From contig WNNJ02001121.1 of assembly GCA_012934845.2 (NCBI GenBank), forward strand, positions 62,001 through 126,000: a DNA stretch of 64,000 nt, written 5' to 3'. Numbering within the stretch: position 1 is the stretch's first letter; every line of letters starts with the position of its first letter. The position numbers and the translations under genes are program-made. This document shows positions 12,900 to 23,390 of the stretch, in pieces. The notes under the pieces are model-generated. The model was given only the letters and a program-made list of their open reading frames with translations, was not told the DNA's origin and ran no database searches. Origin of the DNA: Pomphorhynchus laevis. Lineage: Eukaryota; Acanthocephala; Palaeacanthocephala; Echinorhynchida; Pomphorhynchidae.

Positions 12900-13243
12900 A
12901 AAAGTTAACTGATCAAAGGCTGAGTTAGTTGTTATATATATTTTGTCAAAGCTTTCGCATCGTTATGGCTTCATCAGTGGCTCATCTGAAACATGGAACA
13001 CATATAAACATCGTCACAAATACATTAACAATTAATAGCATAATTAATATTTATCATTCCACTGAATCAAGCCAGCCCACCGCCTCGTCTTTATTGTTGA
13101 TGCTCTTGTCGCTATCTGTACCCGATATTAGGATTGCCTAGATTAGTTTTCGCGACACAACGTTATCTACTCGGTAGAGTACCCTTGCGCTGCACTTTGG
13201 TTGCTCATTTGCGTGTTGTTGTTAATAATGTGCGGCCCTTTTA
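12900..13243. repeat. Left terminal inverted repeat of the PLE
   Basis: About 340 bp, roughly 85-90 percent identical by eye to the reverse complement of about 15640-15965. It overlaps the end of the GIY-YIG coding part. Confidence 0.8.
12940..12990 (-). ncRNA. Hammerhead-ribozyme-like motif at the left PLE end
   Basis: On the minus strand: CTGATGA (12971-12977), a stem II hairpin with CAT/ATG arms and loop AACG, GAAA (12953-12956), then GAAAGCTT. AGCT is a self-complementary stem III and the final T takes the place of H17. PLE terminal repeats are known to carry minimal hammerheads of this kind. Stem I is short and partly mismatched. Activity is inference. Confidence 0.6.
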
Positions 13244-15639
13244 TTGCTGGCGTAAGAAGGCGCTGAAGGGTTTCGTGCTGCTCTTAAATGTTCCTGGAGC
13301 CGTTCAGAAACCGGACGTTGTGTTTCTCCTATGTAGCTAACCATCTTACCTACAACAGCGCACTTATCACAAAACATTTCATAAACTACATTACGTTGGC
13401 AGCACAATGAAACATTATACTGTGCTTTTGTTGTAATAGATCGGACAGGCACTCATACACGGTTGTGGCTCCTCGTAAATGCGACTGCGAATTAGTCGTT
13501 TTCCTAAGATTCTAGAATTCCCATGAACTATGCGGATATCAAGGTTGCATCGTCCCGCTAGCCGATTTATCTTCGTTGTGAAACGTCGGTTATAAAAAAT
13601 ATCTAAAGGATGGCTGAGCTTCGCAATGGTTGCGGTGTTCTTTTAGGGTGTTTCTTTTTCATATTTAGAAGATCATTGTCCGTGTAGCCTCTTTACTTAA
13701 ACATCAAGTCGATCATCCTGCACTTATATTCGGCTATTTCATTACTACTAATGCAAATGTGCGCCTTTGCTGCATGTTAAGGTAGATAGACTTCTTCACA
13801 CTGCATGGATGGGCTGATCGTTTATGTAGGGTAGGATTAAGCTTTGTAGATCAAACGACGGTTGTTGTCCATTGTGTTGAAAGTATCGATTAACGTTTGA
13901 CCACATATACTCGCTTCATGCACGATAAGCACGTCGTCAATGTTGCGAAAGTAATGTGTGACATGTTGTTCGAGGAATTCATTGTTATATATAAAAGTAT
14001 TCTCAAGTCTATCCAAATACACGATCGGCAAAATTGGGGCTAGACAATTACCCATTGAGAGTCCCTTAATTTGTTGATAGAATTGATTATCGCACTTAGA
14101 AATGGCACACCTTAGTATTGACCTTACTAAGTGCGTAATATCGTCGATATGGAGGCAAAGTCCATCTGTTGTGGATCGACATTCTGTAGAATAGCTTCTA
14201 AAGAATGAACTGCGGCCTCATTGTCTACATTTGTATATAGTGCAGTAAAGTCAATTGTCGTGACGCGTTGTTGAGCGAGAACAGTTTCGAATTTAACTTC
14301 TGTATCAGATCAGTTGTGTTTGAGATATAGCTGCGCACATGTTTCAAAACTGGGGTACAGAGCCTTGTGATAACTTTCGAAATCCTCTATGCTGGATCAT
14401 CTATAGCTGAGATGATCGTATTAAGAGCGAAGCGTTAATCTCATTAGTCACATGCGAATTTGGTAATTTATGTGTTTTTATCATATTGTATAATAGCGGT
14501 ACGACAGGAAACCTCTGTACACATCGTATTGTAATTTTCTTATCAACTGCACGTTTCTTGTTGCTAGTCCATACTCTGGTTATCTCAAACATCGTTCACT
14601 AAAAGCTTACCGTTGCTCCCCAAACATACGTAAGTAGTTGAGTCATTAAGTGTGTGATGCAAAATCCATTTGTCAATCTCGATCGAAGTCGCCTCCTCCT
14701 TTATCAGACTGTGATTTACAGATCGCGTATTGACAGCTTCACTAAGTTCTATCAACAAGTTGCGTTCTCCTGCTCAGAGGTTACTGTGCCATGGGCTTGC
14801 TATTTCTCTATCGTACAGCCTATAGATTCCCTCAGCAAAGCTCGCGAATCGACTTTCGTGTTGTGCGTTTATTTTTCAGGAAACTTGAAGTCTTTGAGGA
14901 AATCAAAGTCCAAGTCTAAAGTGCAATTTGCATTTTGTTGAGGTAATATCGCTTCACGTAACTGGTACTCAGTGATGCTTATCTGATTTATCCAGCGCAT
15001 CTAATACAGTAGACGACCGACAGAAAGTTGCAATTTTCTTTTGCCCCGCATAGACGGCCGTGAAGACGGATTAAACGAAGGTCCAAGTGATAGTATATCT
15101 TTCTGACTGGTAGTTATCAAGTCGTCTGGGAACGCGTTACATTGGTAGGTTGTGTCCTCGTTTACGCAACCTCTTGTATCGATTGATTGATTCTGTACAT
15201 CAGGTCATAAAACTTCATTCTAAGTCTGCCTTCCATTAACGCCTTTATTGATGTGCAGACTCTGCATCAATACAACTTATTTGCTCGTAGTCCGACCAAT
15301 TCTCTGTTGTTTGTTCTAACTTTCTTAATTCCATCTTCGTTTTATATATACGAGTAAGTATTATGAATACACCGACTAAGAATCCTGTGATTAAATTGAT
15401 TGTACATTTTAGATAATTGGAAGTCCTTCATAACTCGAAAATCTATTGCTACCGCACGCTTGATAAAATTTGTAATGATTCCTGCATCGCGGCATCGTTT
15501 TAGGAAGATAAATCGCTATTCTGAAGTTTTCAAACGTTCGATGTGTCCCATGATACAGACGGCAGTGTGGAATTTCGATTGATCCACTCTTAGACAAACA
15601 GTAGAATTAAATGTCCGCATATCTCTCAGCTTCATGTTG

Positions 15640-15965
15640 CTGATGTTGTTTCGTAATGCCGCCCATTATTCACAACAACACGCAAATGAGCAACCAAAGT
15701 GCAGCGCAAAGGTACTCTACCAAGTAGATAACGTTGTGTCGCGAAAACTAATAGAGGCAATCTTAATATCGGGTACAGATAGCGACAAGAGCCTCAACAA
15801 TAAGACGAGGCGGTGGGCTGGCTTGATTCAGTGGAATGATAAATATTAATTATTTTATTAATGTTTTGTGACGATGTTTGTTTCATGTTTTCAGATGAGC
15901 CACTGACGAAGCCGTAATGATGCGAAAGCTTTAACTCAGCCATTGGTCTGATTAACTTTTACAAT
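15640..15965. repeat. Right terminal inverted repeat of the PLE
   Basis: Partner of 12900-13243. It is preceded directly by a 37-bp direct repeat (15603-15639) that also precedes the left copy (12854-12890), so direct and inverted repeats coexist. Confidence 0.8.
15890..15945 (+). ncRNA. Hammerhead-ribozyme-like motif at the right PLE end
   Basis: On the plus strand: CTGACGA (15903-15909), stem II with CGT/ATG arms and loop AATG, GAAA (15924-15927), then AGCT and T. Compared with the left copy, a change in one stem II base is tolerated as a G-U pair. Stem I pairs outside a small internal loop. Confidence 0.6.
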
Positions 15966-16097
15966 TTATTAAATATTATAAAAATAATAACAATAATATA
16001 AACTCAAATTATTGTCTGGAACCATTTGAAGACCCTTTGGGTAATATTATTTAATAAGACCAACCAAACTACAAGAAAATTTATTTATTTAACTACG

Positions 16098-16150
16098 GAG
16101 GTACACGAAACTTTCCTCTCAAGACGTTTCGCCTTCTTCAGTTAAATTGT
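16098..16150 (-). ncRNA. Hammerhead-like remnant lacking a full stem II
   Basis: On the minus strand CTGAAGA is followed by only four bases, then GAAACGTC. ACGT is a self-complementary stem III and C takes the place of H17. Stem I pairs over about five positions, including wobbles. The near absence of stem II suggests decay. Confidence 0.4.
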
Positions 16151-16205
16151 TGTTGCATTGATTTGCTTTCTAAATACTTAAAATACTTCAGTCGAGTTTG
16201 CCTAA

Positions 16206-16530
16206 ATGTATTATATTTTTCGACTTACAATTATAGGTTTCTTTCTTGACTTGATAGGAATGTGTGCGCTTGTACACCGGTTAGACGGCTATCGGAGTGG
16301 TTCGATCACATTACGTACATCGATTTTGAGAGGTCACAGCAAAACTCTCTATAAAACAAGACATGGTAGGTATCCAAAATGCTGGAGACTGTCGCACAGG
16401 GTACTTAATATTTGGAATTCTCTGCGTGAGGAAATTGCTTCCGCCCGGAGTCTGCATTTGTTCGAACAATTATTAAAGACATGGATCATCAAGATGACGA
16501 GAAACGATTCATGGACATATTCGCAGTGAT
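16206..16530 (+). mobile_element. 3' end of a CR1/Jockey-type LINE
   Basis: A 107-codon frame contains RGHSKTLYKTRHGRY, LSHRVLNIWNSLREEI and ASARSLHLFEQLLKTW. This is the conserved tail found after the RT in CR1 and Jockey relatives (pattern RV-N-WN-LP--V-A-S---F). Everything 5' of it is missing, as expected of a 5'-truncated insertion. Confidence 0.75.
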
Positions 16531-16984
16531 TTGATCTTTTTTTGCTTGTTGACTCCTTTTTTTCATTTCTTATTTTTTAGTTTCATTTTTCTTCAAACTG
16601 TGATAAGGCAAAATAGCCTTATGGCTAAGCCTTGTAAGAATAATAATGAAGAGTGAACCCGCTTCATCATCGGGTGCCCCTACGTCTTTCGACAACGCGA
16701 CCTTGTGGCTTTGACGTGTGCTTACAGAGAAGTCAATAGAAAGTGCATGCTTGAGGTTTGAACCCCGTACATAGAGTTCGCAGTGCACACGATAATAATA
16801 TGCATGATTAAGTAGCGCTATCCATCTGTACGAGTCTACACAAAGGGTCCCCTGAGCCCTGGTAGATTACCTTGATTATGCCATTACGCTATTCAAGTGG
16901 GATAGGGTCCCACTAATAATACTAACAATTTTTTTAAACATAATTTTTTATTGTTCAATGTGACTGCTTTAATAACTGTCAATT
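16531..16984. other. Spacer with a possible tRNA-like segment (minus)
   Basis: On the minus strand a B-box-like GGGGTTCAAACC occurs near 16757-16768 with an A-box-like stretch about 60 nt upstream. This could be a SINE head but there is only one copy here. No coding sequence is seen. Confidence 0.25.
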
Positions 16985-17617
16985 TCGCATACATCAAGCG
17001 ATAGCCCTTACCAGTGCTATTCCAATTTTTCTCCTCAAATATGAGATATTATCACAATATTTGCTTTTGTCACTGTGTGATCTGATGGAGGCAATCAGCC
17101 TCAACATACTGTCAGCCTCTGAACCAAGACTACCTGAAGTGGATATAATGAATGGAGTAAAAGTAGCCTTTTCGATATTCACGACCCGTTCTTAATATTT
17201 AGCTTTCTTTCTATTTTGATTGTACTCGAAGGCTTGTTGAGGGCTCGAAGAAGCGTAAGACTGTGCATGTAAGTTGAAAATATTAACATCCAGAAATGTT
17301 CGCACAGTCATAATTTCGAAAAGCCAAATGCATGCTATATCTAATCTTGCGTTCTGATCTTTACACGCTGTTGGTGTCCAGAATACTTGTGAGTCTTCAA
17401 TTCTAGACAGAACCGGCTTAATCTCTACATTCATGCATGTTTTCTTCAATTCAAATCCTAGGACATCACGAATTATGTTGTGCCTGGCTATGGTATGTCC
17501 GTTTATTTTGCAGGATAGCGCATGTGAAGTTGTCTTCTGTTCGCCACATATACACTTCTTTTGTAATGACTGTAAAGACCATCCGTATCCAACGGCTATT
17601 CCAGCATTAAATTCGTG
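16985..17617 (-). mobile_element. RLE-type LINE, C-terminal fragment
   Basis: On the minus strand a coding stretch starts at the palindrome (17617) and reads a zinc motif (CICGEQKTTSHALSC), then RHNIIRDVLGFELKKTC, then an endonuclease-like part and the tail TPFIISTSGSLGSEADSMLR. This is the same order as the C-terminal half of the plus-strand element at 17644-20022 (CCHC, RHN-IRD, D, K---Y, F-P----G-G, E). The restriction-like endonuclease of such LINEs nicks the target. The 5' two thirds are absent and there are frame changes. Confidence 0.7.
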
Positions 17618-17632
17618 ATTTAATGCTGGAAT
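17597..17632. repeat. Perfect inverted repeat at a LINE-LINE junction
   Basis: Two 16-nt arms (ATTCCAGCATTAAAT in each, inverted) are separated by about 5 nt. It lies exactly between the minus RLE-LINE fragment and the plus RLE-LINE. The left arm is coding sequence of the minus fragment. Confidence 0.85.
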
Positions 17633-17643
17633 AAATTTAATTC

Positions 17644-20022
17644 GTGGATTGCAGTCTCGTGAGGGCAGTCATTTTCTCATTTCCCTCGACGTCAGCGTCC
17701 GGTTGCCTAGGACTTCGCCCAGAGCATTTACAAGATTTACTAACATCAGATTTGTCTGGATCGTTTTTGCAGCGAATTACGTCCCTTGTGAACACCCTTT
17801 TGGGTGGGGGAGGACATGAATCTGTGGCCAGATACTTATGTGGTGCGAATCTGATTGCACTTGTGAAAGAACCCGATGGAGTGCGTCCTATCGCGGTCGG
17901 GGAAACGCTTAGACGACTCTGCTCAAAATGTGCATGTCGTAAACTCAGCACAGTCTTTTTGTCAGTGTTGCAACCAACTCAGCTCGGTGTAGCAACTAAA
18001 AACGGGGTTGATAGCATAATACACATTGTGAGAGATGAACACACTCGACGACGCGATAAGGATGACTGGGTGTGGGCTAAGGTCGATCTCAGGAATGCTT
18101 TCAATTCTATCAGTCGACATGCCATATTCAGTGTAATTCAACGATCTGTCCCGCAATTAATGTCGTGGTTGAGATACTGCTACTCCGAGCCATCATTGCT
18201 TCGATTCGGAAATTTGGAGCCTCTTCGATCATGCCAAGGCGTACAACAAGGAGATCCCTTAGGACCGTCTCTATTTTCATTGGCAATTCATGATTGCATC
18301 ACTTCGGTTGGTTGCTTACATGGAATACATTTAAACCGCTGGTATTTGGATGACGGCATAATCGGAGGGCATCCCACAGCAGTAGCTGATGCGCTGGCTT
18401 ACCTAGAAAGAGAGTTTGCTCTACTCCGTTTGGACCTTAACTGGCAAAAGACCGAGATTATAGGCTCTGCCGTAGCCTTGCAAACTTTCTCAGAGGCATG
18501 TGCATCTCAACCAATACTTAATGAAAGTAAAAATTTTTGCTTGCTCGGCACACCTATAGGGTGCCAAGATTTCGTTAATAATAAGCTGATGAGAGTAAAT
18601 TTGCCAAAATTAAGAAGTCAAATCGATTTGATAACCACCATTCCTGATACACAGGTCACTTACTTACTACTGCGACATTGCGCCAGTGCCCCGAAAATAA
18701 ACCACCTGATGAGAACGATTGATCCTGACTATGGCAACACGTTTTACAAAAGTTTTGATGATTCGACCATTTCCGCTTTTAGCGAGATGACGACTGTCCA
18801 GCTAAACCCTCCGATACGAACCCAAATTACGCTTCCTTTAAGGTTGGGTGGCTTCGGGATCCGCGAAACTGTGAAGCATGCACCTTGTGCGTACATTGCC
18901 AGTGTACAAAGGGTATGTGCCGAATTTGGACTTTCTGTCAATACTTTCCCAGGACTATCTGACTTTATCGAGAGATTATCTTCACTACATGAATCACCAC
19001 CAATAATGCAATCTGACAGTCAACACAAGTTATCAATGCTCCTCGATAATAAAGTTCACGAGCAAATGCTTACGGACGTTCACCACTTCAACAGAGCTCG
19101 ATTGCTGGCTGTGTCACGCCCTCACGCCAGTTCCTGGTTACGAGTGGTCCCAAATAAAGCGCTCGGAATGGACATTCCCCCTTCGCAGTTTTGCGCCTTA
19201 ACTCGATTTTGGCTTGGTGCGCCTCTATTTTCACCTGGAGATCGGTGTGGGCGATGCTTTCTCCCCGCTGATTCAGTCGGCCTACATGCGCTGACCTGCC
19301 AATATGGGGGTTACCCGGGACTGCGACACAACGGAATTCGCGATGTGGTCTTTCATGCCGCTCAATCTGCAGGAATGCATGTCGCTTTGGAGGTAAGGAA
19401 CCTTATACCAGACCTTCGTGAACGACCTGCAGACGTTTTGATTCATGGGGACCCTCCTCGTGCAGTTGATTTCGCTGTAACACATCCACAACAATCAGCG
19501 TACATAGCAAACGCATCGATAACGCCAGGCTATGCAGCGACAATGTATGCAGTCAATGTCAAGGAGAGGAAGTATAGAGCACGTATGGAGTCCGCTGGTT
19601 ATCAATTTATACCGGCAGTAGTAGAGACGTATGGGGGCTGGAACGACCAAGGCGAACGTCTCATGCGATCGATAGCAAGACAGATATCCGCCACAACTGG
19701 GATCGAATATCATAAAACGGTAGATCACCTATTCCAAAGAGCATCGTTGGCCCTCATGCGCGGAAATGCTCGGGCAATCTTAGCGTCGTTGAATGGACGC
19801 AACCACCCACTATCTGATGCCCCACAGACGATAATGGAAACACCGAAGCGTCGTATGTTCAATACTGAACCATACAATGATATCGCTGGTATATTAACTC
19901 GACTATCATCAGTCGAAAGCGAATCATGTGGGGTTCCGTTGCAAGCATTGGACGCGCCAACCGAATCAGCTGCAAATACGGCAAAGGAGACAAGCCAGGT
20001 AGACGCCGGCGGTAGGATGTAG
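17644..20022 (+). CDS. RLE-type LINE polyprotein (RT plus restriction-like endonuclease), 5'-truncated
   Basis: A long open frame of about 792 codons that begins on GTG just after an in-frame stop, so its true start is lost; the first in-frame ATG lies well inside the RT. Domains: RT with GVRPIAVGETLRRLCSKC (residues about 79-96), VWAKVDLRNAFNSISRHA (about 137-155), QGVQQGDPLGPSLFSLAI (about 198-215) and the catalytic YLDD (about 231-234). A zinc motif CGRC...HALTC follows (about 536-555), then RHNGIRD, and an endonuclease with RPAD, AVDFAV, NVKERKYRARMESAGYQFIP and ETYGGW (about 600-690). The fold order RT, CCHC, RLE is that of R2-like and related LINEs. No stop interrupts it, so it is probably a recent insertion. 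The exact clade is uncertain. The 3' untranslated part runs to about 20090. Confidence 0.85.
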   Translation: MDCSLVRAVIFSFPSTSASGCLGLRPEHLQDLLTSDLSGSFLQRITSLVNTLLGGGGHESVARYLCGANLIALVKEPDGVRPIAVGETLRRLCSKCACRKLSTVFLSVLQPTQLGVATKNGVDSIIHIVRDEHTRRRDKDDWVWAKVDLRNAFNSISRHAIFSVIQRSVPQLMSWLRYCYSEPSLLRFGNLEPLRSCQGVQQGDPLGPSLFSLAIHDCITSVGCLHGIHLNRWYLDDGIIGGHPTAVADALAYLEREFALLRLDLNWQKTEIIGSAVALQTFSEACASQPILNESKNFCLLGTPIGCQDFVNNKLMRVNLPKLRSQIDLITTIPDTQVTYLLLRHCASAPKINHLMRTIDPDYGNTFYKSFDDSTISAFSEMTTVQLNPPIRTQITLPLRLGGFGIRETVKHAPCAYIASVQRVCAEFGLSVNTFPGLSDFIERLSSLHESPPIMQSDSQHKLSMLLDNKVHEQMLTDVHHFNRARLLAVSRPHASSWLRVVPNKALGMDIPPSQFCALTRFWLGAPLFSPGDRCGRCFLPADSVGLHALTCQYGGYPGLRHNGIRDVVFHAAQSAGMHVALEVRNLIPDLRERPADVLIHGDPPRAVDFAVTHPQQSAYIANASITPGYAATMYAVNVKERKYRARMESAGYQFIPAVVETYGGWNDQGERLMRSIARQISATTGIEYHKTVDHLFQRASLALMRGNARAILASLNGRNHPLSDAPQTIMETPKRRMFNTEPYNDIAGILTRLSSVESESCGVPLQALDAPTESAANTAKETSQVDAGGRM

Positions 20023-20272
20023 CGAGCTTGGACACAAGCCGCTCGTGGCGGAACTGAAGAGTTTGTGAAGAGCTCACACTAAATAATTTATATTATATCT
20101 TGTTGACCTGAATTGTATTTAATTATTTATTTTTAAAAATTATTGTGCTATAAAAAAATCGTGATTACTTAAGTAAAACTATGGTCTTCACACACTCTCG
20201 AGGAGAACCAAGAGATGCTCCCTTTATACATGCATGCGCTAAAGCATTGCGGAGTGGTTGCTCGCACGTGTT

Positions 20273-20722
20273 TTAGATTGTGTCATACTGCGTTTTTAGC
20301 AATTGTTGTCTTTCCTGGTCTAAGGTTTTTGCGATTATACATTGATCAGCGTTCAGCTCGATCCCACAAAGTCGTAACTCAAAAGGTGCACACATCTCAT
20401 TCGATCTATTCCATTCGACCTCTACGTTCTCACATGGGTTTGTGTTATACATAAACCTCAATTTGCTAAATTTAATGCGGTAATGTTCATACTCCTTCCC
20501 CGATGTCGTTATGACCGATAATTTGTTGTAAAAATATGGATTTGATTGTGGATTCGAGTGGAAAAATTCAATCAGGACGACATTGACAGGATCTAAAAAC
20601 GTGATTCCATTTATATTGCACCCCGACCACAAAAGCTGAGTAGGCCAATTAAAGCTTGTTATTAACTTGAGCACTTTAAACTTTTTGTAAGAATTTATAA
20701 TAACCAGGACAATATCGTACAT
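20273..20722 (-). CDS. Unidentified 149-codon open frame
   Basis: Starts with ATG at 20722 and has mixed composition unlike the surrounding AT-rich DNA. I see no family signature. Cysteines are scattered and there is no signal peptide or obvious membrane segment. It follows the 3' end of the RLE-LINE by about 180 bp on the opposite strand. It could be a fragment of a host gene or of a transposable element. I do not assign a function. Confidence 0.3.
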   Translation of the reverse strand: MYDIVLVIINSYKKFKVLKLITSFNWPTQLLWSGCNINGITFLDPVNVVLIEFFHSNPQSNPYFYNKLSVITTSGKEYEHYRIKFSKLRFMYNTNPCENVEVEWNRSNEMCAPFELRLCGIELNADQCIIAKTLDQERQQLLKTQYDTI

Positions 20723-22124
20723 GGCATTATATCGTACATAATATTATCTATTATATTTATTAAATAATTTATGGAACCAAATGGCGTCAATTTTCAAAAG
20801 CAGCGGACCCCGTTCCTACACGGGACAAACGCTAAAGGAAAAAAAGATTTAAATAAATTAGATTTAAAATTGATTGAAAAAGATTGATCAAATAAAATTG
20901 ATTGAAAAATATTTAAATCATTATTAATTGTCATGCTGTGAGTCAAGATGTATGGAGTTGGAAGTTATGAAGAATGATACCTTAGTTGGTTTCTGCTGCG
21001 AATTAACCTTGTGTAATTTAGCACACAACAATGTTTCACCAAAGAGTTTTAGCATTTTTCTCACGAATGATGCAGCCACTACTCAGGCTTCCAACTTATA
21101 TTGAGTATATTAAATATGTGAATGATATATTTAAGATAATTCAAAAGTGTTTACAAAAGTGTATATACACTTTTGCTGTCAAAAGTGTATATATAATATA
21201 TTCAATATCAATCATGATAATTAACATCGTCGGCTGGGACTTCTTATAAAGTGCAAAATTATAAGTTTTAATTATATTATAACTAATATATTCAACATAT
21301 AGAGTGTATATGTTCAATCTATATTCAATATATTGAATATATAAAATATTTAAATTATCTATTTCCTTGAATTTAGCAAATTTTTATTTATAGGAACAAG
21401 GGAAAATCAAACACGAAAAAAATTATTCAATATTTCAATGGCAACTGAAATATTTCAATAGTTGCCTTTAAATATTGAATAATCCTTTTCGTGTTTGATT
21501 TTTTCTGGGTTTCTATATATTAAAAACTGCATTGAGTATATTAAATATATACGTGAATTATATACCTGAATTATAATTCACAAAACAAACAAGAGTGTAT
21601 AAACAAGAAAACATTTTAAACGTTTCCGATATTGCCTTTTTCAACATTTCAAGCAAATGAATAAATATTAAATATTTATTCTAAAAAGATCATGCGACGG
21701 ATATATAAAAGATCAGGTGACGGTTTATCATGTGAATCATACATATATTTATATATATTTCCTCTATAAATTGTTATTGCGAAAAATCGCTTGAAATATA
21801 TTTCCTATGTATATATAATTTTGTATTTAACAAATATATTTACGTTTCGAACAAATGCTCTTTTCATATTGTAAAATATAAATATTAATAAATTACAAAT
21901 AAAATATTACATTACAAACTTAAATATAAATTATTTATAAATTTAAACATAAAGACTTACTATACTCGGTTTAAAAAATATAAATACTTACAATCTGAAG
22001 ATAATTTGCCCCAAACATAAATAAACTTGTTTCAACTTCTCATGTAATTTAATATCCAATTTTGATATGCGGAAGTGATCTTGAGCTATTGATCTTGAGC
22101 TATCAATTGTAATACTTACCACTT
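20723..22124. other. AT-rich spacer with a long imperfect palindrome
   Basis: No gene. Bases 21401-21506 fold into a near-palindrome: outer arms of about 19 nt around AATCAAACACGAAAA and inner arms around GGCAACT/AGTTGCC. Short runs of the TATA type fill the rest. Confidence 0.6.
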
Positions 22125-22350
22125 ACGCTGTGTGACGTCTGCATCGTGTAGACAAAAAACGTCCGAAAGGACGACCAGAAGAGCGATGGATCGACACAGT
22201 ACACAAGGATTTACAAGCTGCTTGATTGCACCCGAATCAGGCCCACAAGCGTTCGAAATGAAAGACACGTACATTGAGAACCGAACCCACTCCCGTACTG
22301 GATTAACGGCAAAAGAAGAATTGTACTACTTACACTATGTTGACTTTTAA
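22125..22350 (+). mobile_element. LINE 3' end fragment
   Basis: A plus frame reads RVDKKRPKGRPEERWIDTV, then HKDLQAA and a stop. The GRP--RW-D-V--DL pattern is the usual C-terminal tail of many animal LINE polyproteins. A similar but weaker trace (a HLNRMDEDW-like peptide) occurs near 28090-28130. Confidence 0.5.
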
Positions 22351-22859
22351 GTTTAGTATGTGCAAGCTTTACTTTCACTCTGAACTCCTAAGAAATAAAT
22401 TATAGCAAGCACGAAGCACTGGGTTGCACTCCATGCTTTAACTAATTTAATTGATTTACTGATTGACACATGTATGTTGTTCTGTTTCTTGTAGCTTAAT
22501 AGACAAGAATAAGCAAATAACACCATTTTATCTTCCTTTGTTGTACTTAACAGATCTTTACTTTTAAAATGTTAATTTTCGAGTTGCCTCTTTATTTCGT
22601 CATGATTTTTAGTTTCTGGCTATCAATTTATTCCACATTTTCATTGCGCATTTTTCAAATAGTTACGGTCGGCTGTCCACCTTTATCTAATCAATTCATT
22701 ATCTATTACATTCTTTATTTATTGATTTTGTTCACCCCTGACGTGATATTGAGTAGTTTGGCTTTCGGTAAACTTCAGTTTCACCTTTTGTAGTTGAGAG
22801 CGTATTTTTTGATTTTACGCAGCCTTTCGTTTTAATATTCCAAACTCTATTAGAGCGTT
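22351..22859. other. AT-rich spacer
   Basis: No recognised gene or repeat. It probably contains the decayed 3' part of the PLE fragment that follows. Confidence 0.4.
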
Positions 22860-23390
22860 TTCTTAGTGTATTCATATGATTATAATATCATCTATATCTA
22901 TTATATTGACGGTTTGTCTGGAGCATTTCTTAACAATCGTTCACTAAGATCTGCCCTAAATACCCTTGTATATGAAGGTGCTATTAGCGTACCCTTGTCA
23001 GTGTCTTTAATTTGTCTTAAGTTTTTGTTATCAAATGTAAATACATTTTCTTCCAACACTACATCAAGGATATACTATATTTCTTGTATGACGTCATGTT
23101 TATGAATTCGTAAGTTTCTCTGTCATGCAATTATCCCATCTTCTATAGGGATGAAGGTGTAGAGTTGTAACACATTTAATGACTACTATAGCATTATTAT
23201 GAATTGATCTTTTACTTTGTTCAAACTCGTTTATAAAATAATATGTTCTTTGAACATAATATATTTCGGATCTTACGATTGCATTTGATTGAGCGCTCAA
23301 ATATTTCGATATTTTCTCCTTAGCTGTACCACAGTTACTCAAGATCGACCTGGCCTTACTCAATATCAACCAGGCCTTGCATCGGCCTTA
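22860..23390 (-). mobile_element. Penelope-like RT fragment
   Basis: On the minus strand a frame contains VLEENVFTFDNKNLRQIK, then DTDKGTLIAPSYTRVF and RADLSERLL. This matches the PLE block with FTFN----QIKGT-MG----P-YA--F---E. Upstream, near 23130-23180, is a broken form of the DVT-LYT-IP--DGI block. Other parts are not clear. Confidence 0.6.

Larger units (their letters stand above)
12853..15965 (-). mobile_element. Penelope-like element with RT and GIY-YIG endonuclease
   Basis: Reads on the minus strand. PLEs encode a telomerase-related RT joined to a GIY-YIG endonuclease. From 5' to 3' on the minus strand: VPLLYNMIKTHKLPN (about 14440-14520), TTIDFTALYTNV (about 14210-14260), MGNCLAPILPIVYLDRLE (about 14000-14055), NIDDVLIVHE (about 13915-13950, the YxDD site is NIDD), then the GIY-YIG part with CDKC and SYIGETQRPVSERLQEHL (about 13290-13370). 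Several disruptions show it is inactive. The ends are unusual: about 12900-13243 and 15640-15965 are inverted copies of each other, and a 37-bp stretch at 12854-12890 and 15603-15639 is a direct repeat. Each end carries a hammerhead-like core. Confidence 0.8.

Noticed and set aside
16740-16860. SINE on the minus strand
   Set aside because: There is only a B-box-like match with a poor A box, and no second copy in the window.
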